DNA of 64,000 nt from Tritonibacter aquimaris. GTDB lineage: Bacteria; Pseudomonadota; Alphaproteobacteria; Rhodobacterales; Rhodobacteraceae. Numbering within the stretch: position 1 is the stretch's first letter; every line of letters begins with the position of its first letter. Below the pieces are notes generated by a model that was given only the letters and a program-made list of their open reading frames with translations, ran no database searches and was not told where the DNA came from. This document shows positions 52,885-61,689 of this stretch, in pieces. The translations under genes and the position numbers were made by a program. The DNA lies in the NCBI RefSeq assembly GCF_009617595.1, contig NZ_WIXK01000002.1:434001-498000 (forward strand). Reading direction: 5' to 3'.

Positions 52885-53724
52885 ATGGCCGCCAAAGCGA
52901 AGACCCAGAATGCAATCGTCGAGACAATCAAGACTATTGTGTATGCCTTGCTGATTGCAGGGGTGTTTCGGACCCTGTTCTTTCAACCATTCTGGATCCC
53001 GTCGGGGTCGATGAAAGAAACCCTGCTGATTGGGGATTTTCTTTTTGTCAACAAGATGGCCTATGGCTATTCTTATGCCTCTTGCCCGACCGTGCGCCTG
53101 GCGCGTTTCGGCGTGGAAGTGGATGCAAAAGACATCTGTGGCTTCCTGGATGGGGACAACAGCCGCATCCTCGGCGATGAGCCTGAGCGCGGTGATGTGG
53201 TTGTATTCCGTCACCCGGTGCATGGCGCTGATTTCATCAAACGTGTTGTTGGTCTGCCCGGAGACACCGTTCAGGTGAAAAACGGCGTATTGTTCATCAA
53301 TGGTGAAGCGGTGAAATTGGAAGACGACGGTGTGTTCACCGAGCTCTTTGAACCCCAGGGCCCGCAACGTTCTGCACCACGCTGTGAAAACGCGCCCGTG
53401 GGCCGCGGCGGTGAATGCACCAAATCGCGCCAGCTGGAAACCTTTCCGGGGCAAGATAAATCCCACGCGATCCTGAATATCGGCAACCAGTCGATGGATC
53501 ACACCGGTGTCTATCAGGTTCCCGAAGGGCATTTCTTCTTTATGGGTGATAACCGCGATAACTCCACCGACAGCCGTTTGCCGCAATCTGCGGGTGGTGC
53601 CGGGTTTGTGCCGTTCGAAAACCTGATTGGCCGCGCGGATCGCATCATGTTCTCGTCTGCTGGCCGCTCCATGCTGTTTTTCTGGACCTGGCGCTCAGAT
53701 CGTTTCTTTAAGGCGGTCAATTGA
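52885..53724 (+). CDS. lepB: Signal peptidase I
   Basis: 279 aa. One N-terminal membrane segment; catalytic Ser in PSGSM, Lys in [11 protein letters not shown], box [15 protein letters not shown] 52885 with GGAGAG upstream. An insert (about 155-185) carries three Cys ([19 protein letters not shown]; another Cys earlier at ASC). Confidence 0.96.
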   Translation: MAAKAKTQNAIVETIKTIVYALLIAGVFRTLFFQPFWIPSGSMKETLLIGDFLFVNKMAYGYSYASCPTVRLARFGVEVDAKDICGFLDGDNSRILGDEPERGDVVVFRHPVHGADFIKRVVGLPGDTVQVKNGVLFINGEAVKLEDDGVFTELFEPQGPQRSAPRCENAPVGRGGECTKSRQLETFPGQDKSHAILNIGNQSMDHTGVYQVPEGHFFFMGDNRDNSTDSRLPQSAGGAGFVPFENLIGRADRIMFSSAGRSMLFFWTWRSDRFFKAVN

Positions 53725-54404
53725 GACTTTCAAAAGAACTACGCGCGTTTGAACAACGCATCGGACATCAATTCAACCGCCCTGAACTTCTGATGCGGTC
53801 GGTGACGCATGCCTCTATGTCGTCACCCACCCGTGAAGATAATCAGCGGCTTGAGTTTCTGGGCGACCGGGTACTTGGCCTTGTGATGGCCACAGCCCTG
53901 CTTGAGGCAGACAAAGGTGCGTCTGAGGGCCAGCTCGCCCCACGGTTCAACGCGTTGGTGCGCAAAGAAGCCTGTGCCGAAGTGGCCCGCGAGATCGACA
54001 TCGGCGCAGTGTTGAAGCTTGGCCGGTCGGAAATGATGTCCGGTGGCCGTCGCAAACAGGCTTTGCTTGGCGATGCGATGGAGGCGGTGATCGCTGCGGT
54101 CTACAAAGACGCAGGCTTTGAGGCCGCGCAGGCGTTGATCCTGCGGCTTTGGGGCAATCGTATCCATACGGTCGAAGATGACGCGCGTGATCCCAAAACC
54201 GCGCTGCAGGAATGGGCGCAGGCGCGTGGGCAAAATCCACCAAGCTATACAGAGGTTTCGCGCACTGGTCCCGATCACGCACCGGTTTTTATCATTGCGG
54301 TGCACCTTGATGATGGCCGCACGGCGCAGGCACAAGCTGGGTCCAAACGCCACGCCGAACAGGCCGCCGCCCGGCTTTTGTTGACCGAGGTTGAGGGCGC
54401 TTAG
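53721..54404 (+). CDS. rnc: Ribonuclease III
   Basis: 227 aa. TTG start overlaps the lepB TGA (TTGA). Catalytic signature [12 protein letters not shown] (Arg where Ser is usual) and [17 protein letters not shown]-terminal dsRNA-binding domain from about 155. era normally follows; here a multicopper oxidase gene intervenes. Confidence 0.96.
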   Translation: MRLSKELRAFEQRIGHQFNRPELLMRSVTHASMSSPTREDNQRLEFLGDRVLGLVMATALLEADKGASEGQLAPRFNALVRKEACAEVAREIDIGAVLKLGRSEMMSGGRRKQALLGDAMEAVIAAVYKDAGFEAAQALILRLWGNRIHTVEDDARDPKTALQEWAQARGQNPPSYTEVSRTGPDHAPVFIIAVHLDDGRTAQAQAGSKRHAEQAAARLLLTEVEGA

Positions 54405-54407
54405 CCC

Positions 54408-55784
54408 TCAGGTGACGCGGATATAGCCCGCTAGCCCGGTTTTCTGGTGCTCAATCACATGGCAATGGAACGCCCAGTCGCCAGGATTGTCTGCCACCAA
54501 TGCAATATCGATGATCTCATCTTTCAGCAGCAGCGCCGTGTCGGTCCAAAGCGGCGGCAGTTGTCGCAGGTTGGAACGGATCGGCCGAAACACAAGACCA
54601 TGCAGGTGGATCGGGTGCAGATTGGGGCTCTCATTGCGCAGTCTGAGTACGTAGCTTTTGCCGCGCTCCAAGGTGGCAAGCGGCCCAACTCCTTTGGCGG
54701 CATCCCCAGCCCAGGGCGTGCGATTGATCGACCAAAAACTATAGCCAAGTGATCCACAATAGCCGTCATTGGGGGCATCGCCTTCGGGGGTCCAGCCAAA
54801 GATAAATTCATGTAGCTGCGCATTTTGCAGGTCGGGAATAGCTACAGGGTTCTCAGCCAGCGGTTTAAGCTCCATCAGGCTGCGGTTCAAGGATCCACCC
54901 GTTGCCCGCAAACGCGCCATCACATGATTTGGCCGGCCGGGCAGTTCGGCAAATAGCTGCACGGTTTCGCCTTCGATGCGCGGCATTTCAACGGCAAAAT
55001 CAACTCTCTGGCCAGGGCCAACCAGCAGCGGATCAGTTTCTGAAGGCAGCGTTACGGACTGGCTGACCGGGTGCCCGTCCCAGGCAATGATGCGTGCCTT
55101 GGCGGCGCCAAGGTGCAGGCGATACATCCGGGTTGTGTCGGTGTTGACCACACGCAGGCGCACCAAAGCGCCACTGGGGTGATCATATACAGGTACATCC
55201 TGCCAATTTGCAGTCAGCACATTGCCATGCGTCCCGCCACGCGCAGCTCCGCGTGCGGTATAATAGGGCAGAAACTGCCCGTCCTCTTTAAGGCGGAAAT
55301 CGCGCAGGTTGATCACCTGATCGCCGTCAAAACCGGCGTCTTCGTCTTCGTCGATGACCATCACCCCGGTGAGACCATGCGCCATCTGCGCCATTGTCAT
55401 GCAATGAGGATGATACCAATAGGTTCCGGCATCGGGTGGGGTGAACTCATAGAGGAAGGTTTCACCTTCCCCGATGGGCATCTGGGTCAGATAGGGCACC
55501 CCATCCATCTGGTTGTCTATTCTAAGCCCATGCCAATGCATTGCCGTATAATCAGGCGTTGCATTGTGAACCGCCAGCCGCATCGGCACGCCACGTTTGC
55601 CGCGAATGACTGGCGGTGGAGCATCTGGGCTCAGGCTCACCATATCCAGCGTGGGCGTGCCTCTGAAATGATAGCTGGCGCGCTGGATCTTTAGATCCTG
55701 CGTTGGGGCAGCCATCAGCCGGGTTGCAAATGGCGCGGCCAGCGCGGCTCCTGCAGCGCTGATCAGGAAATCGCGACGTTTCAT
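54408..55784 (-). CDS. Multicopper oxidase, Tat-exported
   Basis: 458 aa. Start at ATG 55784 with GGAGAC upstream gives a Tat signal (MKRRDFLISAAGAALAAP). All copper motifs are there: HWHG 83-86, HPH 125-127, HPIHLHG 390-396, HCHVIEHQKTGL 440-451 (Leu as axial residue). Likely oxidises Cu(I) or phenols in the periplasm. Met-rich loops of CueO are not seen. Sits inverted between rnc and era, 3 bases from the rnc stop. Confidence 0.92.
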   Translation of the reverse strand: MKRRDFLISAAGAALAAPFATRLMAAPTQDLKIQRASYHFRGTPTLDMVSLSPDAPPPVIRGKRGVPMRLAVHNATPDYTAMHWHGLRIDNQMDGVPYLTQMPIGEGETFLYEFTPPDAGTYWYHPHCMTMAQMAHGLTGVMVIDEDEDAGFDGDQVINLRDFRLKEDGQFLPYYTARGAARGGTHGNVLTANWQDVPVYDHPSGALVRLRVVNTDTTRMYRLHLGAAKARIIAWDGHPVSQSVTLPSETDPLLVGPGQRVDFAVEMPRIEGETVQLFAELPGRPNHVMARLRATGGSLNRSLMELKPLAENPVAIPDLQNAQLHEFIFGWTPEGDAPNDGYCGSLGYSFWSINRTPWAGDAAKGVGPLATLERGKSYVLRLRNESPNLHPIHLHGLVFRPIRSNLRQLPPLWTDTALLLKDEIIDIALVADNPGDWAFHCHVIEHQKTGLAGYIRVT

Positions 55785-55905
55785 ATCACCGTCTCCGTTT
55801 GGTATCGTCGGCTTGGTAGCGATGTCGCGCCTGGCTGATGGGGTGGAAATATTCTCTCGCACTCAACGGCAATAGGCTATGATACATGCAGTCGCAGTCA
55901 TATGA

Positions 55906-55931
55906 ATTGCCCTCTGGCTCCTTTGGGCAAT
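55906..55931. repeat. Inverted repeat ATTGCCC-N12-GGGCAAT between the oxidase and era
   Basis: Perfect 7-bp arms around 12 bases, 42 bases before the era start and 122 before the oxidase start. Arms resemble those of MerR/CueR-type operators only loosely. An operator or a hairpin in the era leader. Confidence 0.45.
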
Positions 55932-55972
55932 CTCCTGTATGGCTGCATCGCTTTAGACAGGATCACACCACT

Positions 55973-56878
55973 ATGACCACACGCGCGGGCTTTGTTGCCC
56001 TGATCGGCGAACCCAATGCAGGTAAATCCACCCTGACCAATCTGATGGTTGGGGCGAAGGTCTCAATTGTGACCCACAAGGTGCAGACCACGCGGGCCCG
56101 TATTCGTGGCGTTGCGCTCGAAGGGGATGCGCAGCTGGTGTTTGTTGACACGCCCGGTCTGTTTAAACCGCGCCGTCGCCTTGATCGCGCTATGGTCGCT
56201 GCGGCCTGGGGCGGTGCGGCAGATGCGGATGTGGTGGTCTTGATGATAGAGGCCCACCGCGGTGTGACCGAAGGGGTGGAACGCATCCTTGAAGGGCTCG
56301 AAGAGATCGGCCAGGGCCGCACCATCGCGCTTGCGATCAACAAGATCGACAAGGTCGAAGCACCGGATCTTCTGGCGCTGACCAAAGATCTGAATGAACG
56401 CTACGCCTTCGCTGAAACCTTCATGATCTCGGCGGAACGCGGCCATGGGGTTGAGGCGCTGCGCACATGGCTCGCCAATGAGCTGCCCGAAGGACCGTGG
56501 CTTTACCCCGAAGATCAGATTGCCGATCTGCCCATGCGCATGATCGCGGCGGAAATGACCCGCGAAAAACTGACCCTGCGCCTGCATCAGGAGCTGCCCT
56601 ACCAGCTGACAGTGGAAACCGAAAACTGGGAAGAGCGCAAAGATGGCTCTGCCAAGGTGGATCAGGTGGTCTATGTGGTGCGTGATGGCCACAAAGGCAT
56701 CGTGCTTGGCAAACGCGGCGAAACCATCAAGGCGATCGGCCAGGCCGCGCGCATTGAACTCGAAGAATTCATGGGCCGTAAAATCCACCTCTTCCTGCAG
56801 GTGAAAGTGCGCCCCAACTGGCTCGAAGAATCAGAACGCTACTCCGAGATGGGGCTGGATTTCAAAGACGGCAATTGA
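55973..56878 (+). CDS. era: GTPase Era
   Basis: 301 aa, 30S maturation GTPase. ATG 55973. G1 GEPNAGKST, G3 DTPGLF, G4 NKID, and C-terminal KH domain (KGIVLGKRGETIKAIGQAAR). Separated from rnc by the inverted oxidase gene, so needs its own promoter, which lies in the 188-base spacer. Confidence 0.97.
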   Translation: MTTRAGFVALIGEPNAGKSTLTNLMVGAKVSIVTHKVQTTRARIRGVALEGDAQLVFVDTPGLFKPRRRLDRAMVAAAWGGAADADVVVLMIEAHRGVTEGVERILEGLEEIGQGRTIALAINKIDKVEAPDLLALTKDLNERYAFAETFMISAERGHGVEALRTWLANELPEGPWLYPEDQIADLPMRMIAAEMTREKLTLRLHQELPYQLTVETENWEERKDGSAKVDQVVYVVRDGHKGIVLGKRGETIKAIGQAARIELEEFMGRKIHLFLQVKVRPNWLEESERYSEMGLDFKDGN

Positions 56879-56968
56879 GGCACCAAAGCTTCTTCACCTT
56901 TTTTCAAATACTCCCGCCGGAGGCTTCCGTAGGCTCAACTTGGGCTGACAGAACGTAAAGGATGCGAC

Positions 56969-57298
56969 ATGGCCCGCCTCACTGCTGAATTTTGGGTACA
57001 GGCCTATCTGGCGCGGCTGCGGTTTCAGGAGATCCCTGCATTTGTCACCGCGCATGGTGATGACACTGCGGGGGCGGTTCTGGTCAAGCTCAATACGCTG
57101 GATGGTCAGGCACAGGCGTTTCACCGCACCTATGATCTGATGAGCGGCGCGCGCACCTGGGATGAATTGGCCAAAGGTGATGAGCGCGATGTGGATGCAT
57201 CTATCCGGCGGCAACAGGAGTTTGATCCTGACCTTTGGGTGATTGAAGTCGAGGATCGCGGCGGGCGTCACCTGTTGGATGAGCCGGGGCTGGAATAA
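56969..57298 (+). CDS. DUF1491 family protein
   Basis: 109 aa cytoplasmic protein; MARLTAEFWVQAYLARLRF and RRQQEFDPDLWVIEVEDRGGRHLLDE match the family pattern as I recall it. Function unknown; typically between era and recO in this group. AAAGGAT before ATG. Confidence 0.8.
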   Translation: MARLTAEFWVQAYLARLRFQEIPAFVTAHGDDTAGAVLVKLNTLDGQAQAFHRTYDLMSGARTWDELAKGDERDVDASIRRQQEFDPDLWVIEVEDRGGRHLLDEPGLE

Positions 57299-57302
57299 GC
57301 AC

Positions 57303-57722
57303 TCAGGTGCTGTATTCCCCCTCAAAGCAGAGATGCTCTATATCGAAACGCTGTAGCTTTTCGTCAATGAAACGAAACCCGAACTGTGATGTGCAGCCAT
57401 CCCCGGTGGTGGCCGTTGCAATCAAGGTTGTACCACTTGTGCCGAGATTGATCCGAATAAATGTCAGTTTGCCGTAGTCTTGTGCAAGGCGGTCGAATTC
57501 ATTCTGAAGCGTGTTCAAAGGCACGACCGCTTTGGCGTCGTCCGTGAAATATTCATAGGCTGCGGAAAAGTCACGCTGTACCAGCAGATCCACGAACTCT
57601 TGCGCCAGCGCTTTTTCCTGTCGGCTGAAAAACTGCGTTGATCCCCAGATAAGCGCGCCAAATACAACAAGAATGGCAATCGTTTTTGCAACCAGCCACA
57701 GAAGCTTTTTGACGAGGTTCAA
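57303..57722 (-). CDS. Small membrane-anchored protein, unknown
   Basis: 139 aa from TTG 57722, with AGGAT upstream. N-terminal hydrophobic helix (LLWLVAKTIAILVVFGALIWG), then a soluble domain resembling a small NTF2-like or DUF4878-type fold (FVDLLVQRDFSAAYEYFTDDAK), inferred from pattern only. Two Cys in the C-terminal part. Convergent with DUF1491. Confidence 0.7.
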   Translation of the reverse strand: MNLVKKLLWLVAKTIAILVVFGALIWGSTQFFSRQEKALAQEFVDLLVQRDFSAAYEYFTDDAKAVVPLNTLQNEFDRLAQDYGKLTFIRINLGTSGTTLIATATTGDGCTSQFGFRFIDEKLQRFDIEHLCFEGEYST

Positions 57723-57806
57723 GGAAACATCCTATTTGTGGTGGGCCGGGTATAGGTAGATGGCCGCGCACCGGGGCGCAGCAAGGGTACAGGAGACCTA
57801 CACTTC

Positions 57807-58532
57807 ATGGAATGGCGTGATCAAGGCATATTGCTCAGCACGCGCCGCCATGGGGAAAGCGCAGCAATCATTGATGTTTTTACCCGCGATCATGGCCGCC
57901 ATGCGGGTGTTGTCCGGGGTGGTGCCGGGCGCAAGCTTGGCCCTATATTGCAGCCGGGCGCGCAGCTTGATCTGGCATGGCGCGCGCGGCTTGAAAACCA
58001 TCTGGGCAGCTACACGGTAGAACCTTTGCGCAGCCGCACCGTGGCGGCCATCTCTGATCGTCTGGCGCTGTCTGGGTTGAATGCAGTCACCGCGCTTTTG
58101 ACCTTTTGCCTTGCTGATCGCGAACCGCAGCCCGAGCTCTATGAAAACACCGAATTCCTGCTCGATCTCTTGGATAAGCCCGAAATCTGGGCGCTGGCCT
58201 ATGTGAAATGGGAGCTGCAACTGCTGGAGGTGACGGGCTTTGGCCTTGATCTGGAACGCTGCGCCGTAACCGGAATGATGCAGGATCTCATCTATATTTC
58301 CCCCAAAACCGGCCGCGCCGTGTCGCGCGACGGGGCGGGGGAATGGGCAGACCGCCTGCTGCCCCTTTCGCCAGTGTTGCGCGGTGTCGGGCGCGGAGAT
58401 CATGCTGAAATCAGCGACGCGCTGCAGACCACCGGGCATTTCCTGACACATCACCTTGCGCCATCGCTTGGCAATCAGGCGCTGCCTATACAGCGCGCGC
58501 GGTTTCTGGAGGCGTTTAATCGCCCGCGCTAA
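57807..58532 (+). CDS. recO: DNA repair protein RecO
   Basis: 241 aa RecFOR-pathway protein that loads RecA. N-terminal OB-fold ([37 protein letters not shown], in pieces) and C-terminal helical domain. Ends the rpoZ-to-recO neighbourhood; stop region overlaps the META gene by 17 bases. Confidence 0.95.
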   Translation: MEWRDQGILLSTRRHGESAAIIDVFTRDHGRHAGVVRGGAGRKLGPILQPGAQLDLAWRARLENHLGSYTVEPLRSRTVAAISDRLALSGLNAVTALLTFCLADREPQPELYENTEFLLDLLDKPEIWALAYVKWELQLLEVTGFGLDLERCAVTGMMQDLIYISPKTGRAVSRDGAGEWADRLLPLSPVLRGVGRGDHAEISDALQTTGHFLTHHLAPSLGNQALPIQRARFLEAFNRPR

Positions 58533-58899
58533 ACACCATTTCACGCCCATCTTCATGGCGCAGGATCAGCGTGGCCCCTGCGATTTCTGATTGTTGCATC
58601 GATTGCAGCGCGGACAGAAATTCAACCTCAGCCCCAAGATTCGGGCAGGCGCGTTCTGTTAGGATAAGTTGCGTCACCTCGAACCACGGGTAAGGGGCCG
58701 TATTCAGTCCGTTAAACTGGTTACAGGGCGCATCCCCCCTGAGCGCACCACCTTCGAGAAACTCTAGGGTCATGGGGGCAGAAACAGCTGTGCCGTTCAG
58801 CTCTTGTAGTCGCCAGGTTACATCTGCGGCGCCATAGGCAGATACGGTTTCATCGCGCATACAGCCCGAGATGAGTAACAAGGCGATCAAGGCGCGCAT
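58516..58899 (-). CDS. META domain lipoprotein, HslJ-like
   Basis: 127 aa. ATG 58899 ([17 protein letters not shown]) is a lipoprotein signal with lipobox LISGC; longer starts at 58905 and 58911 exist. META block [14 protein letters not shown] and [10 protein letters not shown]. Probably an outer-membrane or periplasmic stress-related protein. Confidence 0.8.
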   Translation of the reverse strand: MRALIALLLISGCMRDETVSAYGAADVTWRLQELNGTAVSAPMTLEFLEGGALRGDAPCNQFNGLNTAPYPWFEVTQLILTERACPNLGAEVEFLSALQSMQQSEIAGATLILRHEDGREMVFSAGD

Positions 58900-58995
58900 T
58901 GGCATTTCCATTGATTGAACGGTTTCGCTCAATTTAACCTAGTGCGTAGGATTTGCCCAAGGTTGGTTTTGTTTTCGGCTGCCCAAAACAGAACA

Positions 58996-59019
58996 CGGCA
59001 CCAACAAGGGTTGGTGCCG
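58996..59019. repeat. Perfect inverted repeat CGGCACCAAC-AAGG-GTTGGTGCCG
   Basis: 10-bp arms, 4-base loop. Lies just beyond the mcd terminator; T-rich sequence after it on the minus strand is poor (TGTTCTGTTTT), so it may be a back-up terminator. Confidence 0.6.
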
Positions 59020-59020
59020 G

Positions 59021-59053
59021 AAAAAACGCCCGGCACCGTAGCAACGGGCCGGG
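59021..59053 (-). terminator. Rho-independent terminator of mcd
   Basis: Minus-strand stem CCCGGC-CCGT / ACGG-T-GCCGGG (10 bp, one bulged T), 4-base loop TGCT, then CG and six T. Starts 19 bases after the mcd stop. Confidence 0.85.
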
Positions 59054-59071
59054 TCACAGTTGGGGATCGGT

Positions 59072-60760
59072 TTAGGCCAGCAGACGGCGCGCAATTACCT
59101 GCGCCTGGATCTCTGCTGCACCTTCAAAGATGTTGAGGATCCGCGCATCACAGAGCACGCGGGAGATCTTGTACTCCAGCGCAAAGCCGTTGCCGCCGTG
59201 GATCTGCAGACCATTGTCCGCCGCAGCCCAGGCCACGCGCGCACCAAGGAGCTTTGCCATGCCCGCTTCAAGGTCGCAGCGACGGCCGTGGTCTTTTTCC
59301 CAGGCCGAGAAATACGTCAGCTGGCGCGCCACCATGATTTCCACCGCCATCATAGCGATTTTTGACGAAACCCGCGGAAATGCGATCAGGCTTTTGCCGA
59401 ACTGCTTACGCTCTTCGGCGTATTGCAGCGCGATATCCAGCGCAGATTGCGCCACGCCAATGGCACGGGCTGCGGTCTGGATGCGCGCGCTTTCGAAGGT
59501 CTCCATCAGCTGTTTAAAGCCTTTGCCCTCTTCGCCGCCCAGAAGGTTTTCCCCTTTGACCTTAAAGCCATCAAAGCCCAGCTCATATTCCTTCATGCCG
59601 CGATAGCCGAGCACTTCGATTTCCCCGCCGGTCATGCCGGGTGTTGGGAACGGATCTTCGTCGGTGCCGGGGGTCTTTTCCGCCAGAAACATCGACAGGC
59701 CCTTGTGGTTGTCGGTTTCAGAATCAGTCCGTGCAAGCAGCGTCATCACATGGGTGCGGGCCGCATGGGTGATCCAGGTTTTATTGCCGGTGACTTCATA
59801 GTCGCCATCGGCGTTTTTCACTGCCCGTGCGCGCAAAGAGCCAAGATCAGAACCGGTGTTTGGTTCGGTAAATACCGCGGTGGGCAGGATTTCAGCTGAG
59901 GCCAGACGGGGCAGCCAGCTTTCTTTCTGCGCATCCGTGCCACCAGCAAGGATCAGTTCCGCTGCAATTTCCGACCGGGTGCCAAGCGAGCCAACACCAA
60001 TATAGCCGCGTGACAGCTCTTCGGAGACCACACACATAGAAGCCTTAGACAGGCCCAGACCACCAAACTCTTCTGGGATGGTAAGGCCAAAGACACCCAT
60101 TTCGCCCAGTTCCTCGATGATTTCCATCGGGATCAGCTCATCTTTCAGGTGCCATTCATGGGCGAATGGCTCAACCTTCTCTTGCGCATAACGACGGAAC
60201 TGCTCGCGGATCATCTCGAGCTCTTCTTCGAGACCGGAATTGCCAAACATGATTGCGGCCTGGCCCTGTTCCTGGATCAGCTCGACCAGTCGGGAGCGCG
60301 CCGCAGAAGAGTTGCCAGAGGCGATCAGGGTCTGCACTTCGGCGGTTTGCAGCGCGGCCTGAGTATCAGCACCAAGGCCGAGATCCTGCAGGCGGATGAT
60401 TTCACCCTGGTTCATCTGGATGCCGCCCGAGATCTGCGCCAGGTATTCGCCAAATGCGATCTGGTGCAAGAGCTGCTCCATCTCGCCGAATTTGCCTTCG
60501 CCTTGTAGCGCTTCGGCCCAACGCTGCATTTGGCGCAGCGAATACACATAGGTTGCCAGCCAGGACAGACCATGCGCGGCATATTGGTGTTGCTCAACCA
60601 GTTTGCCAGATACGCGACCCTCAGCAGAAACCTGCGTTTTGATGGTCTCGGTGGCGGTGCCCAACAGGGCATCCAGCGGTGCAATTGTTGCTCCGGTCAG
60701 TGTGAGCAGATCCGGCAGAATGGTCGGGGTCATGGCGATGTCCTGTCCATCATGTGGCAT
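59072..60760 (-). CDS. mcd: (2S)-methylsuccinyl-CoA dehydrogenase
   Basis: 562 aa flavoprotein of the ethylmalonyl-CoA pathway (methylsuccinyl-CoA to mesaconyl-CoA). Residues about 1-180 are the family-specific N-terminal extension, followed by a normal acyl-CoA dehydrogenase fold (FTEPNTGSDLGSL, KTWITHAA, RIQTAARAIGVAQSALD, QIHGGNGF). ATG 60760 with AAAGGAT upstream. Assigned to Mcd by length and extension; ordinary acyl-CoA dehydrogenases have about 385 aa. Confidence 0.92.
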   Translation of the reverse strand: MPHDGQDIAMTPTILPDLLTLTGATIAPLDALLGTATETIKTQVSAEGRVSGKLVEQHQYAAHGLSWLATYVYSLRQMQRWAEALQGEGKFGEMEQLLHQIAFGEYLAQISGGIQMNQGEIIRLQDLGLGADTQAALQTAEVQTLIASGNSSAARSRLVELIQEQGQAAIMFGNSGLEEELEMIREQFRRYAQEKVEPFAHEWHLKDELIPMEIIEELGEMGVFGLTIPEEFGGLGLSKASMCVVSEELSRGYIGVGSLGTRSEIAAELILAGGTDAQKESWLPRLASAEILPTAVFTEPNTGSDLGSLRARAVKNADGDYEVTGNKTWITHAARTHVMTLLARTDSETDNHKGLSMFLAEKTPGTDEDPFPTPGMTGGEIEVLGYRGMKEYELGFDGFKVKGENLLGGEEGKGFKQLMETFESARIQTAARAIGVAQSALDIALQYAEERKQFGKSLIAFPRVSSKIAMMAVEIMVARQLTYFSAWEKDHGRRCDLEAGMAKLLGARVAWAAADNGLQIHGGNGFALEYKISRVLCDARILNIFEGAAEIQAQVIARRLLA

Positions 60761-60798
60761 GAATCATATCCTTTCTCGGCTGGCCCCTTTGGTAAATC

Positions 60799-60855
60799 AC
60801 TTTGCAGGTGCAGCGCAACAAAAATTCACACAGTGCAGTATTTTGGTTTCAAAAT
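60799..60855. promoter_or_regulatory. Inverted repeats in the mcd / tauE divergent spacer
   Basis: Two dyads: TTGC-N9-GCAA (60802-60818, within ACTTTGCA) and ATTTTG-N4-CAAAAT (60840-60855). Both lie upstream of mcd. A RamB-type regulator of the ethylmalonyl-CoA pathway would be a candidate reader, from recall only. Confidence 0.3.
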
Positions 60856-60907
60856 TGCGCGCCTAATTCGCGCGTGCAGCAAGTCAAGGATATGATACAG
60901 AGTTCAT

Positions 60908-61678
60908 ATGGATATTTTTATTTCTCTTATGTCGCCAACATATTGGGTGGCTGCTTTTGTCGTGGCGTTGGTGGCAGGCGCGGTAAAGGGCATGGTTGGA
61001 TTTGCCCTGCCGATGATCCTGATTTCGGGTCTCAGCTCTTTTATTGCGCCGGAATTGGCGCTGGCCGGGCTGATTTTCCCCACCCTGATTACAAACGGTA
61101 TGCAGGCCATGCGGCAGGGACGTCGCGCGGCCTGGGAGTCGATGAAGCGGTTTCGTTTGTTTCTTTTGATTGGGCTGTTCTGCCTGTTGATCTCGGCCCA
61201 GATGGTGCGGGTTCTGCCGCAGGAAGTCTTGTTGTTGATCATTGGTGTGCCGGTGATGGCGTTTGCGCTGATGCAGATTGCCGGGCGCAATATTGTGCTC
61301 AGCAGTGCCAATCGCCGGGTTGAGGCGTCTGTTGCTGCCTTTGCCGGGCTGATCGGTGGGGTATCAGGTGTTTGGGGGCCGCCAACGGTGGCCTATCTGA
61401 CCGCGCTTGGCACCGAGAAAACCGAACAGATGCGGGTGCAGGGGGTGATCTATGGGCTTGGTGCGATTGCATTGCTCTTTGCCCATATTGGTTCGGGCGT
61501 TGTGCGGGCTGAAACGGCCCCGTTTTCTGTGGCAATGATTGTGCCCGCGGTCTTGGGTATGTGGATCGGGGGGCGTATGCAGGACCGGATTGATCAGGCG
61601 CTGTTTCGCCGTGCCACCTTGTGGGTGCTGCTGATTGCCTCGGCCAATCTCATCCGCCGCGCGCTTATGGGATATTAA
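60908..61678 (+). CDS. TauE/SafE family sulfite exporter-like permease
   Basis: 256 aa, about eight hydrophobic segments in two repeats: AGAVKGMVGFALPMIL and AGLIGGVSGVWGPPTVAYL. Family includes exporters of sulfite and organosulfonates; substrate unknown. Starts 147 bases from mcd (divergent) and is 11 bases before dgt. Confidence 0.88.
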   Translation: MDIFISLMSPTYWVAAFVVALVAGAVKGMVGFALPMILISGLSSFIAPELALAGLIFPTLITNGMQAMRQGRRAAWESMKRFRLFLLIGLFCLLISAQMVRVLPQEVLLLIIGVPVMAFALMQIAGRNIVLSSANRRVEASVAAFAGLIGGVSGVWGPPTVAYLTALGTEKTEQMRVQGVIYGLGAIALLFAHIGSGVVRAETAPFSVAMIVPAVLGMWIGGRMQDRIDQALFRRATLWVLLIASANLIRRALMGY

Positions 61679-61689
61679 GGAGAACAACA

